Part shown: one piece after another, positions 29,401 to 37,459 of the stretch
Layout of the letters: each line of letters opens with the position of its first letter
How positions within the stretch are numbered: position 1 is the first letter of the stretch
Assembly: GCA_963726085.1 (NCBI GenBank)
Contig: CAVSAR010000001.1
Span: 434,001 to 498,000 of the forward strand
Direction: 5' to 3'
Source: ZC4RG30 sp963726085
GTDB lineage: Bacteria > Pseudomonadota > Gammaproteobacteria > Steroidobacterales > Steroidobacteraceae
Length of the DNA stretch: 64,000 nucleotides
Program-made: the position numbers and the translations under genes
Notes under the pieces: model-generated
What the model saw: only the letters and a program-made list of their open reading frames with translations
Told to the model about the DNA's origin: nothing
Database searches by the model: none

Positions 29401-30580
29401 CTAGGTGTCCGTGGGGCCGCTGGTTCGCGGCATGATCGCGCAGCTGCGACTGCAGCCGGCGGATCATTGCCTGGATGAATCGATCAAACAGCGGCAACAG
29501 GTCATGCGGGCCGGGGCTTGCCTCCGGGTGGCCCTGGAAGCTGAACGCCACCTTGTCGGTAAGCTCGATGCCCTGCAGGGAGCCGTCAAACAACGACACG
29601 TGGGTGGGGCGAACATTGGGTGGCAGCGACTCGGGGTCCACCGCAAAGCCATGGTTCTGGCTGGTGATGATCACGCGGCCGGTCTGCAGGTCCTGCACCG
29701 GGTGGTTGGCGCCATGGTGGCCGAACTTCATCTTGAGCGTGCGCGCACCGGCGGCCAGGCCCAGCAACTGGTGACCCAGGCAGATGCCAAATACCGGGAT
29801 GTCCGTGGCCAGTATTTCGCGAATCGCGTTGATTGCGTAGTCGCAGGGCTCCGGGTCGCCCGGTCCGTTGGATAGAAACACGCCGTCGGGCAGCAGTGCC
29901 AGGGTCTCCGCGGCCGGGGTCTGGGCCGGGACCACCGTGATGCGTGCACCGGCGTCGGCAAGCAGGCGCAGGATGTTGCGCTTGATGCCGAAATCGTAGG
30001 CCACCACGTGCAAGCGCTGATTGGGGCGCAGCGCTGGCCGGTTGGGTTCACGCCAGATGCTGCCGTCATTCCACTGGTAGCGTTCGCGCGTGGACACGAC
30101 CTTGGCCAGGTCCATGCCCTTGAGCCCCGGGAACCTGCGCGCGGCATGCACGGCCACCGTGGCATCCACGTTGTCACCGGTCATGATGCAGCCGGACTGG
30201 GCGCCCTTCTCGCGCAACAGCCGCGTGAGCTTGCGCGTGTCCAGACCCGCGATCGCCACGATCCGGCCGCGTTCAAGATATGCGGGCAGGGACAGGTTGG
30301 AACGCCAGTTGCTCTCCAGCAGGGGCAGGTCGCGGATCACCAGACCCGCCGGCGCCACCATGGAGGACTCCTGGTCCTCCGGCGTCGTGCCGGTATTGCC
30401 AATGTGCGGATAGGTCAACGTGACGATCTGCCGAGCGTAGGACGGATCGGAGAGGATCTCCTGATAGCCCGTCATGGCAGTATTGAAGACAACTTCGCCG
30501 GTCGTATTGCCTTTGGCTCCGATAGAACGGCCGGTGAAAACGGTGCCATCTGCCAGAGCCAATACGGCGCTCACACTCAC
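29401..30580 (-). CDS. carA: Carbamoyl-phosphate synthase small subunit (3' frameshift)
   Basis: CarA is the glutamine amidotransferase that feeds ammonia to CarB. It starts at GTG 30580-30578, with GGAGG about 7 bases upstream. The class I amidotransferase domain has the catalytic cysteine in FGICLGHQLLGLAAG and the His-Glu pair in FQGHPEASPGP. After DRFIQAMIRRLQSQLRDHAA the frame continues without a stop far into carB. A TAG at 29403-29401, just before the carB ATG, is the expected end and lies one frame off. One extra base, or two lost, within the last ~30 codons explains this. It is not a real carA-carB fusion, because the read-through part is in the wrong frame for carB. Confidence 0.93.
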
Positions 30581-30627
30581 TCATCGACCTCCGCTTGTCT
30601 TTTGGCGGCCTGGCATCGTCCTCGCAT
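30577..30627 (-). CDS. Possible 16-residue leader peptide of carA
   Basis: A short frame, MRGRCQAAKRQAEVDE, begins at ATG 30627-30625. Its TGA at 30579-30577 overlaps the carA GTG start (GTGA), a layout that favours translational coupling. Three of its 16 codons are arginine, which fits a gene controlled by the arginine and pyrimidine supply. Attenuation through a leader peptide is known for carAB in Pseudomonas. No strong ribosome site precedes the ATG, so translation is uncertain. Confidence 0.3.
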   Translation of the reverse strand: MRGRCQAAKRQAEVDE

Positions 30628-30658
30628 TCGTGCGATTTTCGAGGTGCGGATGCACAAA

Positions 30659-30690
30659 GCGGGAGGAGTTCTTGTGGAACGCCCTCCCGC
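30659..30690 (-). promoter_or_regulatory. Hairpin in carA leader
   Basis: Between the promoter at 30736-30764 and carA the leader can form a stem with arms GCGGGAGG and CCTCCCGC and a 16-base loop. There is no T-run after it, so it is not a simple terminator. A smaller hairpin around TTGCG and CGCAA lies just upstream. Together they may be an attenuator or pausing structure. Confidence 0.35.
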
Positions 30691-30735
30691 CTTGCGCGGA
30701 CAAACCCGCAACTGGATGTAACGGATTCGGGCGAA

Positions 30736-30764
30736 ATTCTAAGGTTCAGACCTGTTTCTGTCCA
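30736..30764 (-). promoter_or_regulatory. Sigma70 promoter of carAB-greA
   Basis: On the minus strand TGGACA (30764-30759) and TAGAAT (30741-30736) are separated by exactly 17 bases. Each matches the consensus at five of six positions. It lies about 150 bases upstream of carA, leaving a leader of about 145 bases with hairpins and a possible leader peptide. Confidence 0.7.
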
Positions 30765-30827
30765 TGCGAACTTCGACCGCTAAGAGCGTTTTTCCAGCTG
30801 GACTATCCCGGCAGTGTATATTGTAAC

Positions 30828-31634
30828 TTACTGTTTATTAAAAAGAAAATCAGCCATGGCGTAGCGTCCTGCAGGTCGCCCGACCAGCCAACCGGCAGCG
30901 GCGAGGGCCCCGCGGGCAAATATGGCGCGGTCGGTGGCCACGTGCGACAGCCGCAGCTGCTCGCCGGTGCCCAGGAAGCGCACCTCGTGCTCACCCACCA
31001 CATCCCCGCCGCGCACCACCGAAAAGCCGATTCCCCCGGCGCCGCGCGCCCCGGCCCGCGCCCCGGTCAGGGCCACCGGGCGTTCAAGTCGCTGGCCGCG
31101 CCCCTGGGCCGCGGCATCCCCCAGCTGCAAGGCCGTGCCTGAAGGGGCATCGACCTTGTGCCGGTGGTGGGCCTCGAATATCTCGATGTCGTAGTCCGCC
31201 GGCAACGAGCGGGCGGCCAGGCGCACCAGCTCGGCCAGTACGTTGAGTGCCACGCTGGTGTTGGCCGACACCAGCACGGGGATTTGCGCGGCGGCCTGGT
31301 CGATCCGCGACTGCGTTGCCTGGTCCAGCCCGGTAGTGCCGATCATCAGCGCCACGCCCGCGGCAGCGCAGGCCTCGGCCGTCGCGGCCACCGCATCGGC
31401 ACGCGAGAAATCGATGGCCACGTCCACGGAACCGGGTGCAAAGCGCGCATCGGATGCGATGGCCACGCCCATGGCATCCAGGCCCGCCAACCTGCCGGCA
31501 TCCTGCCCCAGCGCCGGACTGGCGCCATGATCGATGGCCGCCGCCAGTTTGATCCCCGGCGAGGCGTGGATCGCGCGCACCAGCGCCTGGCCCATGCGAC
31601 CGGCGACACCCACAACAGCGACCCGCACGATCAA
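30828..31634 (-). CDS. dapB: 4-hydroxy-tetrahydrodipicolinate reductase
   Basis: DapB catalyses the NAD(P)H-dependent step to tetrahydrodipicolinate in lysine and diaminopimelate synthesis. The 268-residue protein has the Rossmann start VRVAVVGVAGRMGQALVRAI, the MIGTTGLD segment, the catalytic EAHHRHKVDAPSGTAL motif with its His-His and Lys, and GEHEVRFLGTGEQLRLSHVATDRAIFARGAL. The start lies 4 bases before the dnaJ stop position, so it follows dnaJ closely on the same strand. Confidence 0.97.
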   Translation of the reverse strand: MIVRVAVVGVAGRMGQALVRAIHASPGIKLAAAIDHGASPALGQDAGRLAGLDAMGVAIASDARFAPGSVDVAIDFSRADAVAATAEACAAAGVALMIGTTGLDQATQSRIDQAAAQIPVLVSANTSVALNVLAELVRLAARSLPADYDIEIFEAHHRHKVDAPSGTALQLGDAAAQGRGQRLERPVALTGARAGARGAGGIGFSVVRGGDVVGEHEVRFLGTGEQLRLSHVATDRAIFARGALAAAGWLVGRPAGRYAMADFLFNKQ

Positions 31635-31637
31635 GGC

Positions 31638-32778
31638 TCAACTCTCCGCGTCTGTGAAGAAGCGCTTTACGCCCTCGAAGAAGCCTTCCTCGCGCGGGGA
31701 ATGCCGCCGATCATCGGTCTTGAGGGACGCCTCGAATTTTCGCAGCATGTCGCGCTGTTCGCTTGACAGTTTCACGGGCGTCTCGACCATGACGCGGCAG
31801 AACAGGTCACCGCGGGACCCGCCACGCACCGGTTGCACACCCTTGTCGCGCAACCGGAATACGCGGCCGGACTGGGTTTCCGCAGGGATCTTGAGCGACA
31901 CGTGACCATCCAGCGTCGGCACTATCACCGACCCACCCAGCGTTGCGGTCCCAAAACTGATGGGCACCTCGCAGGACAGGTTCTCGCCCTCGCGCTCGAA
32001 GATGTCGTGCGGGCGCACATGCATCTCCACGTACAGGTCGCCGGCCGGGCCGCCGTTGCGCCCCGCCTCCCCTTCCCCTGCCAGGCGCACCCGATCACCG
32101 TTGTCCACGCCGGCGGGGATCTTCACCGACAGCTTCTTGGTGCGTCGCACGCGGCCCTGACCCAGGCAAGTGTCGCAGGGATTCTTGATGATCTTGCCGC
32201 TGCCACGGCAACGCGGGCAGGTTTGCTGCAGCTGGAAGATGCCCTGCGGATACCCGCACCTGCCCGCTTCCATGGCAGGTCTCGCACTGTATTGGTGTGC
32301 TGCCCTTGGCCGCGCCACTGCCCTTGCAGGTCTCGCATTCAGACAGCTTGGGTACTTCGATTTCCGTCGTAGTGCCGAACACGGCCTGGTGCAGGTCCAG
32401 TTCCATGTCGTAGCGCAGGTCGGCGCCGCGAAACACCTGGTTGCGTCCACCGCGGCGCGCGCCGCCGAAGATATCGCCGAACACGTCACCGAAGATGTCG
32501 CCAAAGGCTTCGCCCGGATTCATGCCGTGCCCGCCACCGGCCCCGCGCTGGGCATCGAGCCCGGCGTGGCCGTACTGGTCATAGGTGGCGCGCTTGCCGG
32601 CATCGGTCAGCACTTCGTAGGCTTCCTTGGCCTCCTTGAATTGCTCCTCCGACGCCTTGTCATCCGGATTGCGGTCCGGATGATGCTTCATGGCCAGGCG
32701 TCGGTAAGCCTTCTTGATGTCCGCTTCCGACGCATCGCGCGCGACGTCCAGTACCTTGTAGTAGTCTCGCTTCGACAT
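31638..32778 (-). CDS. dnaJ: Chaperone protein DnaJ (frameshifted)
   Basis: DnaJ is the J-domain co-chaperone that delivers substrates to DnaK and triggers its ATPase. The J domain with HPD (MKHHPDRNPDD) is at residues 1-70, the Gly/Phe-rich region follows, and the zinc-binding CxxCxGxG repeats begin with CETCKGSG and CETCHGSG. At about 32265 one extra base shifts the frame; the next frame continues with QGIFQLQQTCPRCRGSG, CDTCLGQG and the C-terminal substrate-binding domain. The total is about 380 codons, normal for DnaJ. It follows dnaK by 15 bases. Confidence 0.93.
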
Positions 32779-32793
32779 GGATGCGGTCAGCTG

Positions 32794-34719
32794 TTAGCCG
32801 CGATTCTTGTCCTTGACCTCTTCGAATTCCGCATCGACGACATTGTCGTTGGGCGATGCTCCGGCATCGGCCTGCTGCGCACCGGCCTCACCGCCGGGGG
32901 CATGCGCCTGCTGTGCCTGGGCGGCCAGGCCGGATGCGACCTTGGCCAGCGCCTCGGCCTTGCGGTCGATCACATCCTTGTCATCGCCCTTGAGCGTCGT
33001 GCGCAGGTCCGACAGCGCCGATTCCACGTTGGCGCGATCGGCAGCGGCGACCTTGTCACCCAGTTCCTGCAATGATTTTTCCGTTGCATGCACCAATGCA
33101 TCGGCACGGTTGCGGGTCTCCACCAGCTCGCGGAATTTCTTGTCGTCGGCCGCATGCGCCTCGGCGTCGCTGACCATGCGCTTGATCTCGTCCTCGGACA
33201 GGCCGCTGGACGCGCGGATGACGATCTTCTGCTCCTTGCCCGTGCCCTTGTCCTTGGCCGACACATTGAGGATGCCGTTGGCGTCGATATCGAAGGTGAC
33301 CTCCACCTGCGGCATGCCGCGCGGCGCGGGCCCGATTTCCGCCAGGTCGAACCGACCCAGGGACTTGTTGTCCGACGCACGCTCGCGCTCACCCTGCAGC
33401 ACGTGGATGGTCACGGCCGTCTGGTTGTCGTCAGCGGTGGAGAACACCTGGGACGCCTTGGTCGGAATGGTGGTGTTCTTGTCGATCAGCTTGGTCATGA
33501 CCTGGCCCAGGGTCTCGATGCCCAGCGACAGCGGCGTCACGTCCAGCAGCAGCACATCCTTGACCTCGCCGGCCAGCACGCCGGCCTGGATGGCGGCGCC
33601 GACGGCCACCGCCTCGTCCGGATTGACGTCCCGGCGCGGCTCCTTGCCGAAGAAGTCCTTGACGTATTTCTGGACCAGCGGCATGCGCGTCTGGCCACCG
33701 ACCAGGATGACCTCGGCCACCTCCCCGGCGGACAGACCTGCATCCTTGAGCGCGACCCGGCAGGGCTCCATGGTCTTCTTGACCAGCTCCTCGACCAGGC
33801 CCTCGAGCTTGGAGCGCGTGAGCTTGACGTTGAGGTGCTTCGGACCGGACGCATCGGCCGTGATGTACGGCAGGTTCACGTCGGTCTGCTGACTGGACGA
33901 CAGCTCGATCTTGGCCTTCTCGGCCGCTTCCTTGAGCCGCTGCATGGCCAGCGGGTCCTTGCGCACATCGACGCCGGATTCCTTGAGGAATTCGTCGGCC
34001 AGGAAATGGATGATGCGCTGGTCGAAGTCCTCGCCACCCAGGAAGGTGTCGCCGTTGGTGGAGAGCACCTCGAACTGGCGCTCGCCATCCACTTCAGCAA
34101 TCTCGATGATGGAGACGTCGAAGGTTCCGCCACCCAGGTCATACACGGCGATCTTGCGATCCCCGGCGGCCTTGTCCATGCCGTAGGCCAGCGCCGCGGC
34201 AGTGGGCTCGTTGATGATCCGCTTTACGTTGAGGCCGGCGATGCGGCCGGCATCCTTGGTCGCCTGGCGCTGCGAATCATTGAAATAGGCCGGGACGGTG
34301 ATGACCGCTTCGGTCACCGGTTCCCCGAGGTAGTCCTCGGCAGTCTTCTTCATCTTGGCCAGCACGCGCGCCGAGACTTCCGGCGGCGCCATGGGCTTGC
34401 CCTGCGCCTCTACCCAGGCGTCACCGTTCTCGGCGGCGATGATCTTGTAGGGCACCATGCCGACATCGCGCTGCACGACTTCATCCTTGAACTTGCGTCC
34501 AATCAGCCGCTTTACCGCGAACAGGGTGTTCTTCGGATTGGTGACCGCCTGGCGCTTGGCCGACTGGCCCACCACCACCTCGTCGTCCTTGGTGAACGCA
34601 ACGATCGACGGGGTGGTGCGATCTCCCTCGCTGTTCTCGATCACGCGCGGCTTGCCGCCTTCCATGATCGCCACGCAGGAGTTGGTCGTCCCCAGATCTA
34701 TGCCGATGACTTTAGCCAT
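32794..34719 (-). CDS. dnaK: Chaperone protein DnaK (Hsp70)
   Basis: DnaK is the Hsp70 chaperone. The 641-residue frame is intact. The nucleotide-binding domain begins IGIDLGTTNSCVAIMEG and contains AVITVPAYFNDSQRQATKDAGRIAGL, NEPTAAALAYG and YDLGGGTFDVSI. The linker DVLLLDVTPLSLGIETLG precedes the substrate-binding domain, and the tail ends in the typical acidic DAEFEEVKDKN. A sigma32-type promoter lies just upstream, overlapping the grpE stop. Confidence 0.98.
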   Translation of the reverse strand: MAKVIGIDLGTTNSCVAIMEGGKPRVIENSEGDRTTPSIVAFTKDDEVVVGQSAKRQAVTNPKNTLFAVKRLIGRKFKDEVVQRDVGMVPYKIIAAENGDAWVEAQGKPMAPPEVSARVLAKMKKTAEDYLGEPVTEAVITVPAYFNDSQRQATKDAGRIAGLNVKRIINEPTAAALAYGMDKAAGDRKIAVYDLGGGTFDVSIIEIAEVDGERQFEVLSTNGDTFLGGEDFDQRIIHFLADEFLKESGVDVRKDPLAMQRLKEAAEKAKIELSSSQQTDVNLPYITADASGPKHLNVKLTRSKLEGLVEELVKKTMEPCRVALKDAGLSAGEVAEVILVGGQTRMPLVQKYVKDFFGKEPRRDVNPDEAVAVGAAIQAGVLAGEVKDVLLLDVTPLSLGIETLGQVMTKLIDKNTTIPTKASQVFSTADDNQTAVTIHVLQGERERASDNKSLGRFDLAEIGPAPRGMPQVEVTFDIDANGILNVSAKDKGTGKEQKIVIRASSGLSEDEIKRMVSDAEAHAADDKKFRELVETRNRADALVHATEKSLQELGDKVAAADRANVESALSDLRTTLKGDDKDVIDRKAEALAKVASGLAAQAQQAHAPGGEAGAQQADAGASPNDNVVDAEFEEVKDKNRG

Positions 34720-34757
34720 GTGAATACCCCAAGAATTAAATCAGTTGATGGACCCCT

Positions 34758-34786
34758 AAGTGGGGTCGAATGCTTTCCGGTTCAAG
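34758..34786 (-). promoter_or_regulatory. Sigma32-type heat-shock promoter of dnaK
   Basis: On the minus strand CTTGAA (34786-34781) and CCCCACTT (34765-34758) are separated by 15 bases. This is close to the sigma32 consensus CTTGAAA and CCCCATNT. The -35 box overlaps the grpE stop codon, and the -10 box is about 40 bases before the dnaK ATG. It would give dnaK-dnaJ heat induction apart from grpE. Confidence 0.65.
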
Positions 34787-35303
34787 GACCTTCGGGGGGC
34801 CGGGCCACCACGACACGGGCCGGTCGCAGCAGGCGGCCGTTGAGCTCGTATCCGCGCTGCACCACCTCCAGTATTGACTGGGGTACGGCGCTGTTGGACT
34901 CGCGCATGGCAATGGCCTCGTGTCGCTGCGGATCAAACGGCTCGCCGTTGGGCTCCACGCCCAGGATTGAAAACCGCTCGAATGCCCGGGCCAGCAACTT
35001 GAGCGTGGCTTCCTGCCCGGCGACCAGGCTGGCCGAATCGGCCCTTCCGGCATTGGCCACGGCCAGTTCCAGGCTGTCGCGCACCGGCAGCAGCTCCTGC
35101 GCAAATTTCTCCAGCGCATAGCGGTGCGCCTGCTCGATGTCACGCGCCGCGCGCTTGCGGATGTTTTCCTGCTCCGCCGCCACGCGCATGACCTGCTCCT
35201 GAGCGGCGGCCAGCTCGGAACGCAGGCGCGCCAGCTCATCCTCCGGTGCGCCGCTGGTGGCCGAATTCTCCGCAGCGGACTGGTCAGGATCTGAACTCGC
35301 CAT
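34782..35303 (-). CDS. grpE: Nucleotide exchange factor GrpE
   Basis: GrpE releases ADP from DnaK. I chose the ATG at 35303 (MASSDPDQSAAENS), preceded by GGAG; the longer frame to 35354 is untranslated leader. The 173-residue protein has the long helix AAAQEQVMRVAAEQENIRKRAARDIEQAHRYALEKFAQELLPVRDSLE and the beta-domain signature FDPQRHEAIAMRES followed by VVQRGYELNGRLLRPARVVVA. Confidence 0.96.
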   Translation of the reverse strand: MASSDPDQSAAENSATSGAPEDELARLRSELAAAQEQVMRVAAEQENIRKRAARDIEQAHRYALEKFAQELLPVRDSLELAVANAGRADSASLVAGQEATLKLLARAFERFSILGVEPNGEPFDPQRHEAIAMRESNSAVPQSILEVVQRGYELNGRLLRPARVVVARPPEGP

Positions 35304-35382
35304 TAAATCTCCATTTCTCAATGTCTTATTGGTTATATCAAGAACGCGGTGCAAGACCTGGCACCGTACCGCAGCGGGGCAT

Positions 35383-35410
35383 AGATGGGGCTCAGCGTCG
35401 GGAACTCAAG
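35383..35410 (-). promoter_or_regulatory. Sigma32-type promoter of grpE inside hrcA 3' end
   Basis: On the minus strand CTTGAG (35410-35405) and CCCCATCT (35390-35383) are separated by 14 bases. The -10 matches the sigma32 consensus CCCCATNT exactly. The -35 lies inside the last codons of hrcA. A transcript from here would begin about 70 bases before grpE. Confidence 0.65.
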
Positions 35411-36456
35411 GCGGCGCCGAGCAATTTTGCCGTCAGGTCAACCACCGGGATCACCCGCTCGTAGGCCATGCGGGTCGGGCCGATCACCCCGATCACCCCC
35501 ACCGCGCCGCTGTCGGTGCTGTAGGGGGCAGTCACCACGCTGCAGTCGTCCAGTATCTGGTACCCGGATTCCTGGCCGATGAAGATCTGCACGCCGTGGC
35601 CCTTGAGGCTCAGGTCCAGCAACTGCAGCAGGTCGCGCTTTTCGTTGAACGCGTCAAACAGCCGGCGCAGCTTCTCGACGCTGGACAGCTCGGCAAATCC
35701 CATCAGCTTGGTCTCGCCGGCGATCACCAGCTCCATCTCACTGCGCGGCGCCGTCTCGGGAAACAGCTGCTGCGCGACGCTGATGGCGTCGCCCATGCCC
35801 TGGTTCATCAGGTCGCGCATCTGCGATAGCTGGTCGATGATGCACTGGCGCACCTGCTCGAGCGTCTGACCCCGGAACTGTTCGTTGAGCACGGCTGCCG
35901 CACGCCGCAACTCCTCGGCAGGAATCGCCCGGTCCAGCTGCACGACACGGTTCTGCACTTCGCGATCATCAAAGACCAGGATGGCCAGCAGCCGGCGCTC
36001 CGACAGTGGCAGGAACTCTATATGTGTCAGGGACGCCGCCTGCGGGATGTGCAGCGACACCAGGCCGGCCATTTGTGTGATGTTCGACAACAGCTGCGAC
36101 GCCATTGACACCAATGCTCGCGGGTCCTCGGCCGAAGACGTGAACTGGCGGCGCATCTGGTCGGCGGCCACGCTCTCCAGCGGCTGCACCTGCAGCAGCG
36201 TATCGATGAAGAACCGGTAGCCCTTGGGCGTTGGCACGCGGCCCGCGGAGGTGTGTGGAGAACTGACGAACCCGTAGGCCTCCAGGTCCGCCATCACATT
36301 GCGGATGGTGGCTGAGCTGAGGTTCAGGCCCGAATCGCGCGACAGACTGCGCGACCCCACAGGCTGTCCCTCGCGAATGTAGCTTTCAATGAGCACCTTC
36401 AGCAGCTGCTGGGCGCGCTCTCCGATCTGGGATTCTTCTCGTCGTTCCGGATTCAT
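35392..36456 (-). CDS. hrcA: Heat-inducible transcription repressor HrcA
   Basis: HrcA represses heat-shock genes by binding the CIRCE inverted repeat. The 354-residue protein has the N-terminal winged helix (VGSRSLSRDSGLNLSSATIRNVMADLEAYGFVSSPHTSAGRVPTPKGYRFFID) and the C-terminal GAF-like domain ending near the NGPTRMxY-type segment GVIGVIGPTRMAYERVIPVVDLTAKLL. I found no CIRCE element in front of hrcA, grpE or dnaK here, while two sigma32 promoters are present, so its operator may lie elsewhere, for example at groESL. Confidence 0.96.
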   Translation of the reverse strand: MNPERREESQIGERAQQLLKVLIESYIREGQPVGSRSLSRDSGLNLSSATIRNVMADLEAYGFVSSPHTSAGRVPTPKGYRFFIDTLLQVQPLESVAADQMRRQFTSSAEDPRALVSMASQLLSNITQMAGLVSLHIPQAASLTHIEFLPLSERRLLAILVFDDREVQNRVVQLDRAIPAEELRRAAAVLNEQFRGQTLEQVRQCIIDQLSQMRDLMNQGMGDAISVAQQLFPETAPRSEMELVIAGETKLMGFAELSSVEKLRRLFDAFNEKRDLLQLLDLSLKGHGVQIFIGQESGYQILDDCSVVTAPYSTDSGAVGVIGVIGPTRMAYERVIPVVDLTAKLLGAALSSRR

Positions 36457-36549
36457 TGGCTAGACCGATTATGTCCTTGAACGCCTGAGCCGTCGAACCG
36501 CTGTGCCTGGGGCTACGGTCGGCGCTGCTGGCATGCTAAAAAGAACGCA

Positions 36550-37443
36550 ATGTCCTACCCGATCCACACCTGTGCCCTGCTGGGGCGGTTTGACGAGAAG
36601 ACCGTCGGCGAGACCGCGGCGGCGTTGCTGCCCCATTTGCGGTTGCGCGGCCTGACCACCCTGGTACAGCAATCCGGCGATGCCGCGAGGTTAGGCGACC
36701 TGGCCACGCAGGTGGCCGATGCTGAGCTGGTTTCCCGGGCCCAGCTGGCCATCGTCATCGGTGGCGACGGCTCGCTGCTCTATGCCGCGCGGCTGGTCGC
36801 CGGCACGGGCATCCCCCTGCTGGGCATCAATCGTGGTCGCCTGGGCTTTCTCACCGACGTGATGCCACAGGACATGCTCAGCTGCGTGGACGATGCCTTG
36901 GCGCAACGCTGCGAGACGGATCACCGCCCCCTGCTCGAGGCGCGCCTGATCCAGCACGACGGGACGGTATGCAGCCAGCTGGCACTCAACGACGTGGTGC
37001 TGACCAAGTGGGAGACCGGGCGCATTCTGGATTTCGAGACCCGCGTGAATGGACGCTTCGTCAATTCCCACGGCGGCGATGGGCTGGTCGTGGCCAGTGC
37101 CACCGGCTCGACTGCCTATGCGCTGTCTTGCGGCGGTCCCATCGTCGATCCAAGCCTCGACGTACTGGTGGTGGTGCCCATCTGCCCACACACGCTGGCC
37201 GACCGGCCAATTGTCGTGCCGCGCCAGAGCACCATTTCCGTGGTCCTGCACGAGCGTTATGACACACGGGCCCAGGTAACCTGCGACGGGGTGGTGTTTG
37301 GCGAGCTGACGCCCATGGACGAGCTGCAGATTGCCCCAAGTGCGCACCGCATCACGCTCCTGCATCCCCCCGGATACGACTATTTCCGCCTGCTGCGCTC
37401 GAAACTGCACTGGGGTCGCGGCGCCGCGGACCTCCAGAGGTGA
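36550..37443 (+). CDS. nadK: NAD kinase
   Basis: NadK phosphorylates NAD to NADP. The 297-residue protein contains the GGDG motif in LAIVIGGDGSLLYAARLVAG with its catalytic aspartate, the second conserved block GRLGFLTD, LNDVVLTK, and SHGGDGLVVASATGSTAYALSCGGPIVDP, followed by PICPHTLADRPIVVP. It is divergent from hrcA, 93 bases apart, and followed by recN 16 bases later. The N-terminal ATG at 36550 gives the family's usual 'F..IGL.GR' start as IHTCALLGRFDEK. Confidence 0.96.
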   Translation: MSYPIHTCALLGRFDEKTVGETAAALLPHLRLRGLTTLVQQSGDAARLGDLATQVADAELVSRAQLAIVIGGDGSLLYAARLVAGTGIPLLGINRGRLGFLTDVMPQDMLSCVDDALAQRCETDHRPLLEARLIQHDGTVCSQLALNDVVLTKWETGRILDFETRVNGRFVNSHGGDGLVVASATGSTAYALSCGGPIVDPSLDVLVVVPICPHTLADRPIVVPRQSTISVVLHERYDTRAQVTCDGVVFGELTPMDELQIAPSAHRITLLHPPGYDYFRLLRSKLHWGRGAADLQR

Positions 37444-37459
37444 GAATCCGGACTCGAAC

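Noticed and set aside
33088..35121. 677-codon plus-strand frame opposite dnaK and grpE
   Set aside because: Antisense of dnaK; no domain recognised.
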